A stretch of DNA of 64,000 nucleotides, taken from assembly GCF_000711975.1 (NCBI RefSeq), contig NZ_JONT01000007.1, positions 62,001 through 126,000 on the forward strand. Reading direction: 5' to 3'. The stretch is from Desulfofalx alkaliphila DSM 12257. GTDB lineage: Bacteria; Bacillota; Desulfotomaculia; Desulfotomaculales; Desulfohalotomaculaceae. A program made the position numbers and the translations under genes. Below the pieces are notes generated by a model. That model was not told the origin of the DNA. It made no database searches and worked only from the letters and a program-made list of their open reading frames with translations. Positions 18,491 to 28,800 of this stretch are shown piece after piece. Each line of letters begins with the position of its first letter. Within the stretch, counting starts at the first letter, position 1.

Positions 18491-18580
18491 TTGTAGCAAG
18501 ATGTAGCAGGTAAAAACTAAACTCTCTATACGAGAGCGTTTTTTTATATAACCTGTTTTTCTTGCTACAAGCTGCTACAC
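18491..18580. other. Iteron-like array, candidate replication origin of the element
   Basis: Four copies of TGTAGCA(A/G) are arranged as two direct pairs with 10-bp spacing. The pairs (18492-18500 and 18502-18510 on plus; 18561-18569 and 18571-18579 on minus) are inverted about a 50-bp AT-rich centre. The centre holds a small CTCTC/GAGAG hairpin followed by seven T residues. The array lies immediately downstream of the primase-helicase stop. SaPI-type origins have the same plan, with iterons flanking an AT-rich segment 3' of rep. The origin role is inference. Confidence 0.5.
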
Positions 18581-18585
18581 TGTGT

Positions 18586-20910
18586 TTAAATAAGAAGAAA
18601 TTCTTCTTCTGTCAGCTTATATCCGATAAGCATTGTGGTCATTCCACCACCAGAACGTGGTCGTTTCCGTTCTACACGGGCGATAGCTGTTAAGGCTTGT
18701 TTGAAGTTTCTTGCATTCTCCGAATAACATCCATTGGCACTGCACCAACGCTGATACCGGGCATACACTTCGGATGTGCGCACCTCACTGTTGGGACTTT
18801 CCTCCAAGGCATCCTCGAAAAATAATGCTATTTTGTCGCTGTCACGTTTATAAGCCTCCGTTGCTGTCTTAACAGAATCAGGTAAAGTAAAGCCTTCCTT
18901 CTTTAACAGCTGATAGCCTTCAATTAGCCAGTTAAGGATAGCACTCTGATTCTTCGATTTGGCGAATTCACGTTTTAGGTTTTTATCCTGCTCGCTTTCA
19001 TCAAAGTGTCGTTCAAAAGGGATAATCACCACTCTGCCACTGGAAAACAGCGTCATATCCGTAATAACGGGCAGATAATTGGTGTTGATATATAGCTTAA
19101 ACTTTGGCGAAAAGTCAAAAGAATTCTCATGTAGAAACCTTGCGTTGATGGTGTCACCACCCGTCATGCTTTTTACCTGTGCAGCATTTAGGACAAGTCC
19201 TCTGCTAGGTTCGGAGATATTTACATAGCGTACTCCTGCAAGCCGGGCAATATCTTCACTTGGACTTGAACTGTTATTGTTCTTTTTCAGACTGATAGTC
19301 TCTGGCCTTGCGGTACAGCCATAACTGCCTAATACCTTAAGAATGCTCTCACATAGCGTACCTTTACCGTTTCGAGTTGTAGCACCGTAGAGAACAAACA
19401 GGCATTCATACCGAGTGTCTCCGCTGATACTGTAGCCAAAGGCTTTTTGGAGGAATTTTGCCTTTTCCTCATCTCCGCTCATAATCTCATGAATAAATCT
19501 ATCCCATCGCTCACTTTTTGCTTCTGGGTCATATTTAACACCAGATATCTTTGTAAGTCTGTCCTCGTTGTTGTGGGGATGAAAATCCATAGATATTAAA
19601 AACAATGTGCCATTGGAACAGTTGAACATCTGCGGGCCTTGGTCAAATTCAGCCATTGATATGGGATATACGCTCTGTGCATCCTTAAGCACCGTTTCCC
19701 TGTATCTTCTTGACTGCCACTTTCGGCAATAGTCAATGTATGCCTTTCTTTGATGTTCATCCTGAATAGTCAAAGCATAGGTTAGCAGTTGATTAGCCAA
19801 TGATTTACACATTTCCATTACTTTTAGATTACCGACATCAGGAATCCAAATGCCATTCTCGTAGCAAAACCACATCTTCCTTTCAGGAACAAAGCGGGCA
19901 AAAGATTTATAATAATCAGCAAACAGCCTGCTTGCCCCAATATCCGTCCAAGGGTAGCGATCGTTACTCTCAGGCTTAAAGCCAGTAAGAGAACATTCAC
20001 CAAAATCCTCTGTAGCTGATGAACGCTTACCACCTGGTTTGTATATTTCAGTAGCATTTGCGATAGCTTTTTCTATGGTTATCATTCCATAAGTACTGCC
20101 GGACTGTGGTCTATTCCATTTATCCCGCATTAGGCCGCTTTTTCGGAAAAGTCTGTCCATCTGCCCAATATCCCTGCCACACCAAAATGCCAGCATACCG
20201 CAAAGTGCCAAATCAGCTTCACTGGCAGAAGCATAACCAGATGTATCTCCCTGCCATAATGCTTTGAACCTTTCTCCGTTTGCCGATTTTAAAGCCTTCT
20301 CAATAACAGACTTGTCGGACAGATAGGATTGGCTTTCTGTATCCAGTAGTTGCTTCACAGGGGTAGGACGTAGCATATACTTGTCTAGTATCATCTGAAG
20401 CTCATTCGATTTCTCCGGTATATCACCATCTACAAATACATTGCCTGTTACGGTAACAAAGCGGTTTGTTGCTCTAGCCACATAGACCTCAACTCCCAGC
20501 TTTCTGTTGTTGATATAGTATTTTGTTTTGTCAAAACCATAGCCGGTGGCCTTAAAGAAAATATGCAACCCTTTCCCAGATGGACTGTGTTCCATATAGC
20601 AACCACTAAAAACATCTACAACAATTTGGGCAATAGGCTTAAGCTTATCACCACTGTCAAAGCAATCATCTAAGTCGATAACACAGATGTCATTACCTAC
20701 CAAAAATCCGATATCGTCATAATCACTTATAGCAGCTGCTGCCGAACTAAAATCTAAAAATGTACTCCGCTGATCTGCTTTTGCCCTTTTTCTTGTTACT
20801 GGGTTATAGGGAACTTTGGTTTTTCTACCACTTCGCTCTTCATATTTCCAACAGCAAAACTGTGGCTTACTTTTGAGTATCTGTGGCAAGTTATCATATT
20901 GTGGTTTCAG
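18586..20910 (-). CDS. Phage/satellite primase-helicase (PrimPol plus D5/P4 SF3 helicase)
   Basis: The protein has about 774 residues. The N-terminal archaeo-eukaryotic primase-like domain (about 1-190) carries CVIDLDDCFD and SPSGKGLHIFF, the D-x-D and S-x-H catalytic motifs. A D5_N-type linker follows, then an SF3 helicase with Walker A GATTRNGKGTLCESIL and a C-terminal winged-helix tail. It would prime and unwind the element's own origin. The best start is CTG 20910 (MKPQYDNLPQ...), because GGAGGTG lies 6 nt upstream. The in-frame TTG at 20889 lies about 27 nt from that site. The gene heads the leftward operon. Confidence 0.88.
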   Translation of the reverse strand: MKPQYDNLPQILKSKPQFCCWKYEERSGRKTKVPYNPVTRKRAKADQRSTFLDFSSAAAAISDYDDIGFLVGNDICVIDLDDCFDSGDKLKPIAQIVVDVFSGCYMEHSPSGKGLHIFFKATGYGFDKTKYYINNRKLGVEVYVARATNRFVTVTGNVFVDGDIPEKSNELQMILDKYMLRPTPVKQLLDTESQSYLSDKSVIEKALKSANGERFKALWQGDTSGYASASEADLALCGMLAFWCGRDIGQMDRLFRKSGLMRDKWNRPQSGSTYGMITIEKAIANATEIYKPGGKRSSATEDFGECSLTGFKPESNDRYPWTDIGASRLFADYYKSFARFVPERKMWFCYENGIWIPDVGNLKVMEMCKSLANQLLTYALTIQDEHQRKAYIDYCRKWQSRRYRETVLKDAQSVYPISMAEFDQGPQMFNCSNGTLFLISMDFHPHNNEDRLTKISGVKYDPEAKSERWDRFIHEIMSGDEEKAKFLQKAFGYSISGDTRYECLFVLYGATTRNGKGTLCESILKVLGSYGCTARPETISLKKNNNSSSPSEDIARLAGVRYVNISEPSRGLVLNAAQVKSMTGGDTINARFLHENSFDFSPKFKLYINTNYLPVITDMTLFSSGRVVIIPFERHFDESEQDKNLKREFAKSKNQSAILNWLIEGYQLLKKEGFTLPDSVKTATEAYKRDSDKIALFFEDALEESPNSEVRTSEVYARYQRWCSANGCYSENARNFKQALTAIARVERKRPRSGGGMTTMLIGYKLTEEEFLLI

Positions 20911-21535
20911 TTATTTCACCTCCTTGCCTGTTATAAATAACCCAAAACGCTACTGTTCCAGAGAGTTTGCCTTGTTGGACACAACCTCGTTATCTTTCAA
21001 AGAATACGCTCGGAATTATCGTCATGGCATATTCTGCTTGAAGTATCTCTTGCATTTCGGGGTATTCAGTTGTCAAGGAGCAGTGAGAGAAAAACTATGC
21101 TTTAATTGGGGGATTATTTTTCCTCTCACCTTATAGCCACGGTAGGGCACATTAGTTGAGGATTTTCTAAAAATATTTTTCTTCCTCATCCATAAGCGAA
21201 GAATTCTATTGATTCGAACCCTTAAAATAAAAAAACAGCCTGTCTTTTTTCCGGTAAAGACTGCTGTAATGCTTATGCTTTTGCTCAAATTTGAGCGGAA
21301 GTGATATTTAGTTTAAGAAGGATTAATGTTATAACTTTGCCTTTGGTTTTACAAATAACTTACAGACATTTTTGTCTAAAAGTATTTATTTAAATAAAAA
21401 TCAAAAATAAAGGCATACACAACAATCATTATCTTTATTAACATTGTAAAATTACTTCACAAACACAGAATTATCATGTTATTTTTGAAGAAAATGTGCT
21501 ATGATGGAAAAAACATATATAAAGAGGTGACCAAG
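20911..21535. other. 625-bp divergent intergenic region
   Basis: This region separates the leftward recombinase/capsid/primase block from the rightward XRE/R-M block. It must contain both promoters. I see AT-rich tracts, a CTCAAATTTGAG palindrome (21284-21295) and a TATGAT hexamer at 21500, but no convincing gene, repeat array or RNA. The open frames here lack ribosome sites. Confidence 0.5.
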
Positions 21536-21757
21536 ATGACCGTTAGCTATAAAAAGCTTTGGAAATTGTTGATAGACCGCGATATGAAGAAGAAAGATTT
21601 ACAAGCTGCTGCGGGAATAAGTCCATCGTCAATTTCAAAGCTTTCTAAAAACGAATATGTCAGTATGGACGTTCTTGTAAAGGTTTGTACGGCACTTGGC
21701 GTTGATTTTAAAGATATCATGGAATTAGTGCCTAATATGGTTGAAGAAAGGAAGTAG
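21536..21757 (+). CDS. Small XRE-family helix-turn-helix regulator
   Basis: The 73-residue Cro/CI-type protein has the helix-turn-helix KKDLQAAAGISPSSISKLSKNEYVSMDVLVKVCTAL and little else. ATG 21536 follows AGAGGTGACCAAG. The frame upstream to 21476 has no ribosome site. It ends 4 bp before the hsdM start, a common arrangement for C-protein-like or repressor control of R-M operons, so it probably governs the downstream genes. Confidence 0.85.
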   Translation: MTVSYKKLWKLLIDRDMKKKDLQAAAGISPSSISKLSKNEYVSMDVLVKVCTALGVDFKDIMELVPNMVEERK

Positions 21758-21761
21758 ATGT

Positions 21762-22562
21762 ATGAGTAACAACAGAAAAGAACAGGAACGGGCGGAATTA
21801 CACCGCACGATATGGAATATGGCAAATGATTTAAGAGGCAGTGTAGATGGATGGGACTTTAAACAATATGTTCTAGGCATGCTGTTTTATCGCTACATAT
21901 CTGAAAATATTACTGCCTATATTAACGCCGGAGAATGGGAAGCTGGCAATACGGAATTTGATTATGCTAAGTTATCCGACGAAGAAGCAGAACAGGCACG
22001 ACAGGATTTAGTTAAGACAAAAGGCTTCTTTATCTTACCTAGCGAGCTTTTTGAAAATGTCCGAGCTCGTGCAAAGGACGATGAAAACTTAAATGAAACA
22101 CTGGAACAGATTTTCAGTAATATAGAGGCATCTGCCCAAGGAACAGAGAGTGAAGATAATTTCAAAGGCCTGTTTGACGATATTGATGTTAACAGCAATA
22201 AGCTAGGAAATACTGTAGGAAAGCGTAATGAAAAGCTGGTTAAGCTATTGAATTCTGTTGGAGAAATGAAGCTGGGAGATTACAAAGACAATACTATAGA
22301 TGCATTCGGTGATGCTTATGAATTCTTAATGGGTATGTATGCATCCAATGCAGGAAAAAGTGGTGGTGAATACTATACGCCACAGGAGGTTTCTGAACTC
22401 CTTACCCATCTAACTTTAGTAGGAAAAACTGAAGTCAACAAGGTATATGACCCCGCTTGCGGTTCTGGCTCTCTACTGCTAAAGTTTGCAAAAATCTTAG
22501 GAAAAGAAAATGTACGTCAAGGTTTCTTCGGTCAAGAAATCAACATTACAACCTACAACTGA
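21762..22562 (+). pseudogene. hsdM: Type I methyltransferase hsdM, 5' fragment (interrupted by IS3-family element)
   Basis: The fragment encodes 266 residues of HsdM. It has the N-terminal helical domain (TIWNMANDLRGSVDGWDFKQYVLG) and the SAM-binding motif I (DPACGSGSLLLKF). Translation stops at 22560-22562, where the first three bases of the IS (TGA) supply the stop. The catalytic NPPY motif lies in the other fragment, beyond the insertion. ATG 21762 follows AAGGAAG. Deleting the IS and one 3-bp duplication restores one continuous frame of about 522 residues, the normal HsdM length. Confidence 0.93.
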
Positions 22563-22618
22563 GTCATGCTCACTTTGACGGACACCAGACCGTGATCGTA
22601 TAATTAAATCACGAGAGG

Positions 22619-22909
22619 ATGTTGATTGTGAGTAAGACAAATAACAGATACGATGAAGAGTTTAAGGCTCATGCTGTTAATATGGTGGTTGAGAAGGGGC
22701 GCCCCATAAGTGCAGTGGCCAAGGATCTTGGTGTTTCTCAGCCAGCCATAAGAAGATGGGTAAAATTAAGCACTGAGCCGGAAGATTCGGTTGCCAAGAG
22801 AATTGCCGAACTAGAAGCACAAAACAAAGAACTCAAAAAAGAACTTTCGGACGCAAAGGAAACTGTTGAAGTGCTAAAAAAGTCCGTAGCCATTTTCATA
22901 AAACCATAG
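22619..22909 (+). CDS. IS3-family transposase OrfA
   Basis: The 96-residue protein has a helix-turn-helix (YDEEFKAHAVNMVVEKGRPISAVAKDLGVSQPAIRRWV) and a leucine-zipper-like helix (IAELEAQNKELKKELSDAKETVEVL). It binds the IS ends. Starts are possible at ATG 22619 or GTG 22628; GAGAGG lies before both. The A AAA AAG heptamer at 22876-22882 would shift some ribosomes into the OrfB frame. Confidence 0.9.
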   Translation: MLIVSKTNNRYDEEFKAHAVNMVVEKGRPISAVAKDLGVSQPAIRRWVKLSTEPEDSVAKRIAELEAQNKELKKELSDAKETVEVLKKSVAIFIKP

Positions 22910-23796
22910 AATCACCTACACCCAGTGAGAAATATGCATTCATCAAAACTCATGCCTCCGGGCATTCTGTGGAGAAAATGTGCGATTTATTAGGTGTGTC
23001 CCGGAGCGGGTACTACGACTGGAGAGATAGGCCACCATCAGCCAGAGCAACCAAGCATAAGAAGATCCTTGCTGTCATTAAAGAAACCCATAGAAAGTAT
23101 CCTATGTGGGGTGTAGACCCTATTTGGACTGAGGTTAAAGAATCAATACCTTGCAGCCGTGGGACTGTCCATAGACTGATGAAAGAGCATAATATTAAGT
23201 CTAAACGCAAGAAGAAGTGGATAGCCACGACTAACAGTAATCATAATCTACCTGTTGCACCGAATCTATTAAACCAGGAATTTGATGTTGCAACACCAAA
23301 TACGGTATGGGTCGGAGATATAACGTATCACTGGACTGACAAAGGATGGCTCTATACCGCCATCGTTAAGGATCTGTGCACAAAGGATGTTGTCGGCTAT
23401 GCAATGAGCAAACGAATGACCAAAGGACTTGTAATCAAAGCCATGCAGATGGCAATACGAAGAGAAACACCCAGATCAGGCCTTATATTTCACTCTGATA
23501 GAGGGAGCCAGTACTGTTCCAAGAGATTCAGGGCTTTACTGGAGACCTATGATATCCAGCAGAGCATGAGTCGCAAGGGCAATCCTTATGACAATGCTTG
23601 TGCAGAGAATTTTTTCAGCTGTCTTAAATGCGAATGCACCAACTTTTACCATTTTAAGAATAGAGACGCGGCTAAGCAAATTATCTTTGAGTACATAGAG
23701 GTTTATTATAATCGGCAAAGGAGACATGCCGCTCTGGGTTGGCTGACTCCTTTAAAATATAAAGAGCAACTTGCTAAGTTTCACTTAGCAGCATAG
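22876..23796 (+). CDS. IS3-family transposase OrfB (DDE domain), reached by -1 frameshift
   Basis: The frame is open from the slippery heptamer at 22876 to 23796. An HTH_21 segment (EKMCDLLGVSRSGYYDWRDRP) is followed by an rve DDE integrase core: D in WVGDITYHW, D in HSDRGSQYCS, and E in ACAENFFSCLK. The end YYNRQRRHAALGWLTPLKYKE is typical of the family. OrfB frame is exactly -1 relative to OrfA, so the OrfAB fusion is the likely transposase. Independent initiation at a GTG at 22969 has no clear ribosome site. Confidence 0.92.
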   Translation, partial: KKVRSHFHKTIESPTPSEKYAFIKTHASGHSVEKMCDLLGVSRSGYYDWRDRPPSARATKHKKILAVIKETHRKYPMWGVDPIWTEVKESIPCSRGTVHRLMKEHNIKSKRKKKWIATTNSNHNLPVAPNLLNQEFDVATPNTVWVGDITYHWTDKGWLYTAIVKDLCTKDVVGYAMSKRMTKGLVIKAMQMAIRRETPRSGLIFHSDRGSQYCSKRFRALLETYDIQQSMSRKGNPYDNACAENFFSCLKCECTNFYHFKNRDAAKQIIFEYIEVYYNRQRRHAALGWLTPLKYKEQLAKFHLAA

Positions 23797-23877
23797 AAAA
23801 TGAAATAAGGAGCAAGCGTGCGAAAGACTAAGCTACGCACACGAAATGGTGTCCGGAAAACCGAGAATGCCTCAAAC

Positions 23878-24648
23878 CTGTGCAGAATTAATATGTTCCT
23901 GCACGATATTGATTATGACAAATTTGATATTGCCCTTGGTGACACGCTAACAGATCCGCAACATTGGGATGATGAGCCTTTTGAAGCCATTGTATCAAAT
24001 CCACCTTACTCTATTAAATGGAAGGGCGACAATGATCCTATTTTGATTAACGATCCCCGTTTTTCTCCAGCTGGAGTATTGGCTCCTAAGTCTAAGGCAG
24101 ACCTTGCTTTTATTATGCATAGTCTTTCTTGGCTTGCAACAAACGGAACAGCGGCTATCGTTTGTTTCCCCGGTGTAATGTACCGCGGAGGCGCTGAAAA
24201 GAAAATCAGGCAGTACCTGATTGACAATAACTATATCGACTGTATCATTCAGTTACCGGATAACTTGTTCTATGGTACCAGCATTGCTACCTGCATTATG
24301 GTGCTGAAGAAGTCTAAATCAGAAAATAGCACCTTATTTATCGATGCATCAAAGGAATTTGTTAAGGTTACGAATAACAACAAGCTGACACAAGAAAATA
24401 TTGAGACCATTCTTAACGCATTCAAAGATAGAAAAGATATTGAACATTTTGCCAGGCTTGTGCCAAACAGCGAAATAGCTGAAGAGGACTATATCCTGTC
24501 TGTTTCTACCTATGTTGAACAGGAGGATACCAGAGAAAAGATTGATATTGTTGCCCTCAATGCTGAGATAGAAAAAATTGTGGCGAGAGAGCAGGTTTTA
24601 AGGGAAGAAATAGATAAGATTATTGCGGAAATTGAGGTGGGCAAATGA
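23878..24648 (+). pseudogene. hsdM: Type I methyltransferase hsdM, 3' fragment
   Basis: The fragment carries the remaining 256 residues of HsdM, resuming in the original frame at [10 protein letters not shown]. It includes the catalytic motif IV ([12 protein letters not shown]) and the C-terminal coiled region. An in-frame GTG inside the IS (23818) could express it, but the product would lack SAM motif I. Its stop overlaps the hsdS start (ATGA), so translational coupling to hsdS depended on an intact hsdM. Confidence 0.92.
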
Positions 24649-25835
24649 GTAAGTTAGATGAATTGATTGCTGAACTTTGCCCTGATGGGGTGGAGCTAGT
24701 ACCATTAGAAGAGGTTATTCTTTCTCTTAATACAGGTCTTAACCCACGACAATTTTTTCGGTTGAATACTGTTGATGCTAAAAATTATTATGTAACAATA
24801 AGAGAATTAAGGAATAATAAGGTTATTTTTACAGATAAAACAGATCGAATAAATGATGAAGCTTTGAAGCTCTGTAACAATCGCTCTAATTTAGAGGTTG
24901 GAGATGTTCTTTTTTCAGGTACAGGAACAATTGGAGAAACTGCTGTCATTGAATCCCCACCAATAAATTGGAATATAAAAGAAGGAGTTTATGCAATAAA
25001 ACCAGACAAAAAAAGAATCATATCGAGATTCTTAATGTATGTCCTTATGTCACAAAGAGTTCGAGAACGATATTTGGTTAAAGCATTGGGAGGAACAGTA
25101 AAAAGTGTATCTATGGGTGAAATGAAAAAGCTACTTATCCCCATTCCCCCTCTAGCTGTTCAGCAGGAAATTGTCCGTATTCTGGACAATTTCACAGAGC
25201 TTACAGCAGAGCTTACAGCAGAGCTTACAGCAAGAAGAAAACAGTATGAGTATTATAGGGATTTTCTGCTTACGTTTGGTGATGAGGTAGAGTGGACGAC
25301 ATTGGGAGAGGTTGCAATCAACCTTGATTCTAAGCGTAAACCTGTCGCTAAAGGGAAACGTAAAGCGGGTGAATATCCGTACTATGGAGCCTCTGGAATT
25401 GTTGACTATGTAGACGACTATATTTTCGACGGTGACTACTTGTTAGTTTCAGAAGATGGTGCAAATCTTGTGGCAAGAGTAACCCCTATTGCTTTTTCTG
25501 CGTCTGGAAAGATATGGGTAAACAACCATGCTCATGTATTGGAATTCGAAACATATGAAGATAGAAAGTTTATTGAATACTACCTGAACATGATTGACTT
25601 AAGTCGTTTTTTATCAACTGCGGCACAACCAAAATTGACACAAGAGAATCTTAACAAGATACCAGTTCCTGCTCCGTCTTTTGAAGAAAAAGAACGCATC
25701 GTCGCTATCCTCGATCGCTTTGACGCTCTCTGCAACGACTTAACCAGTGGTATTCCTGCTGAAATTGAAGCACGGCAAAAGCAATATGAATATTACAGAG
25801 ATAAACTGTTATCTTTCAAGGAGGTGACGGCATGA
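24645..25835 (+). CDS. hsdS: Type I restriction-modification specificity subunit HsdS
   Basis: The 396-residue protein has two target-recognition domains (about 1-175 and 215-365). Each is followed by a conserved helix ([16 protein letters not shown] and [15 protein letters not shown]), and both spacers end in a QYEYYRD motif. The central spacer carries [15 protein letters not shown], encoded by three 12-bp repeats as in EcoR124-type enzymes. It overlaps hsdM and hsdR by 4 nt each. Both domains look complete, so the subunit should fold; without HsdM it cannot form the methyltransferase. Confidence 0.92.
   Translation: MSKLDELIAELCPDGVELVPLEEVILSLNTGLNPRQFFRLNTVDAKNYYVTIRELRNNKVIFTDKTDRINDEALKLCNNRSNLEVGDVLFSGTGTIGETAVIESPPINWNIKEGVYAIKPDKKRIISRFLMYVLMSQRVRERYLVKALGGTVKSVSMGEMKKLLIPIPPLAVQQEIVRILDNFTELTAELTAELTARRKQYEYYRDFLLTFGDEVEWTTLGEVAINLDSKRKPVAKGKRKAGEYPYYGASGIVDYVDDYIFDGDYLLVSEDGANLVARVTPIAFSASGKIWVNNHAHVLEFETYEDRKFIEYYLNMIDLSRFLSTAAQPKLTQENLNKIPVPAPSFEEKERIVAILDRFDALCNDLTSGIPAEIEARQKQYEYYRDKLLSFKEVTA
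25197..25232 (+). repeat. Three tandem 12-bp repeats in hsdS (TAEL-type spacer)
   Basis: GAGCTTACAGCA occurs three times in perfect tandem at 25197, 25209 and 25221, encoding the ELTA/TAEL units of the HsdS spacer helix. In the EcoR124 family a change from two to three units lengthens the gap between half-sites by one base. Slippage here would likewise switch specificity without breaking the frame. Confidence 0.95.
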
Positions 25836-28800
25836 GTATATACAATATCGTTGCCAGTACTGATGAAGCAACGGTTGTTGCTGAATATGCAGCTGAATAT
25901 AATGTCCGTCCTGAAAAGTATCAGAGCGAGGCAGAACTTGAGCGGGAGTTTATCAGGCAACTAACTTCACAAGGATATGAATATATTTCAGTACACAATG
26001 AAGCTTCATTGATAGCAAATCTCCGAAAGCAACTTGAACTGCTTAATGACTTCACTTTTACTGACAGTGAATGGGAGAAGTTTTTCACAGAGTGCATTGC
26101 AAATACCAACGAGGGAATTGTTGAAAAGACCAGAAAAATTCAGGATGACCATATCCAGATTCTAAAACGTGAAGATGGAACAACAAAGAACATATACCTT
26201 TTGGATAAAAAGAATATCCATAACAATCGTTTGCAAGTTATTAATCAATATGAAGAAGCAGGCGGCAAGCATGAAACCCGATATGATGTAACAATCCTTG
26301 TAAATGGACTTCCGCTGGTTCATGTGGAGTTAAAGCGTCGTGGTGTTGCTATCCGAGAAGCCTTCAACCAGATAAAAAGATACCAGCGTGACAGCTTTTG
26401 GGCGGCTTCTGGTTTATTTGAGTATGTGCAAATATTTGTAATCTCAAATGGCACCCATACAAAGTATTATAGTAACACCACAAGAAATGCTCATATCAAG
26501 GAGCAAAGCAGTAGTGAGCGACGAAGAAGTAAAAAAACGAGCAATAGCTTTGAGTTTACCAGCTTTTGGGCAGATGCAAATAACAAAATTATTCCTGACC
26601 TTGTGGACTTTACTAAAACTTTTTTTGCCAAACATACCCTCTTAAATATACTAACAAAATATTGTATTTTTACATCTGAAGATCTGCTCCTTGTAATGCG
26701 TCCTTATCAAATAGCTGCTGCGGAACGTATCTTATCACGTATTGTAGTATCAACCAACTACAAGAAGATGGGCACAACTGCAGCTGGAGGATATATTTGG
26801 CATACAACAGGCTCTGGTAAGACATTGACCAGTTTTAAGACAGCTCAATTAGCTTCTGCCTTGCCTTACATAGACAAGGTACTGTTTGTCGTTGACCGTA
26901 AAGATCTGGATTATCAGACGATGAAGGAATATGACCGTTTTGAAAAGGGAGCTGCTAATGGTAATACGTCCACAAGAGTTCTTCAAAGACAATTGGAAGA
27001 CAAGGACGAAAAAGGAAATCCTCATGAATACAAAATCATTGTAACCACTATTCAGAAGTTGGATATATTCATCCGTAAAAATAAACAGCATGATATTTAT
27101 AAGAAACACGTGGTACTGATTTTTGATGAGTGCCACCGTTCCCAGTTTGGCGAAATGCATCAAGCTATCACGAAGAGTTTTAAGAATTATCATATCTTCG
27201 GCTTTACGGGAACCCCGATTTTTGCTGCCAATGCTAGTTCAGGAGGTAACCCACTGCTTCGCACAACCGAGCAGGCCTTTGGAGAAAAACTGCATACCTA
27301 TACCATTGTGGATGCCATCAATGATGGGAATGTTCTGCCTTTTAGAATAGATTTTATCAATACCATTAAGATGCCTGATTACGTTAATGATAAAAAAGTC
27401 TATAGCATAGATAGAGAAAAAGCCTTAGCAGATCCACAGCGAATCAGTGAAATTGTTTCTTACGTTCTTGAACACTTTGATCAGAAGACAAAGCGCAATA
27501 GTTATTACACATTCTCTGCGAAATGGGAAGAAGCAGATAAGCACAACCCTAAAAAGATGATAGAAAAGCGTGAAACAAGGCGAGTTGCCGGTTTCAACTC
27601 CATATTTGCTGCTGCATCCATCCCAATGGCAATCAGATACTATAATGAGTTTAAGAAGCAGATAGCACAAAAGAACCGTAACCTTACCATTGCAACTATT
27701 TTCAGTTTTAGTGCCAATGAGGAGGAGCCAGATGGATTGCTTCCTGAAGAGGATTTTAATATGGAAAACCTTGACCAGAGCTCTAGAGATTTTCTTGAGG
27801 CGGCTATCCGAGATTACAATTCCACATTTAGCACAAATTACGATACTTCCTCGGATAAGTTCCAGAATTATTATAAAGACCTCTCTCTTCGCGTAAAGAA
27901 TCGGGAGATTGATATATTGATTGTTGTCAATATGTTCCTGACAGGCTTTGATGCAACAACCCTAAATACGCTATGGGTAGATAAAAACCTGAGACAGCAT
28001 GGACTAATTCAGGCTTTTTCAAGAACTAACCGCATCTTAAACAGCGTTAAGACCTATGGTAATATCGTTTGCTTTAGAGATTTGAAAGAAGAAACAGATA
28101 AAGCTATTGCACTATTCGGCAATAAGGATGCTGGCGGTATTGTACTGCTAAAAACATACGAAGAATACTATAACGGCTATGATGACAAAGGTGAGTATAA
28201 GCCGGGCTATGCTGAATTGATTACAACTCTTACAACACAGTATCCCCTTGGACAACCTATTATCGGAGAAGAAGCGGAAAAAGACTTTATCAGGTTATAT
28301 GGAGCAATACTCAGGCTCAGAAATATTCTTACTTCTTTCGATGACTTTGAAGGAAATGAGATTTTATCTGAAAGGGATTTTCAGGACTATCAGAGCATTT
28401 ATATTGACCTGTATCAGGAATATAGAAAAGGTGCTGATGGTGACAAAGAAACTATCAATGATGACATAGTTTTTGAGATTGAACTGGTCAAACAGATAGA
28501 GGTAAATATTGACTACATCCTTATGCTTGTAGCCAAATATCAACAATCCAACTGCAAGGACAAAACCATTCTTACGACCATTGATAAGGCTATCAATTCG
28601 AGTATTGAACTTAGAAGCAAGAAAGAACTTATCGAGCGTTTTATTGAGCAAGTCAATGTATCGACCAAAGTGGATGAGGATTGGCGTAAATTCCTCCATG
28701 AGCGTAAGGAAGCGGATATTTCAGCGATTATAGAAGAAGAAAAGTTAAAGCCTGAAGAAACCCGCCGATTCATCGACAATGCTTTCCGAGATGGGATACT

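Larger units (their letters stand above)
22560..23874 (+). mobile_element. IS3-family insertion sequence (1315 bp)
   Basis: The element runs from TGAGTCATGCTC to ...GAATGCCTCA. Its ends are imperfect 35-bp inverted repeats (22560-22594 and 23840-23874) that share TGAG, CAT, CTC, CGGACACCA and CGTG blocks. The target AAC is duplicated at 22557-22559 and 23875-23877, and the 3-bp length fits the IS3 family. It encodes OrfA and an OrfB in the -1 frame, both apparently intact, so it may still be active. Confidence 0.95.

Noticed and set aside
21536-25835. BREX, DISARM or phosphorothioation defence system
   Set aside because: No pglZ, brxL, drm or dnd-type genes occur. The methylase, specificity and endonuclease genes are plainly a type I R-M set.
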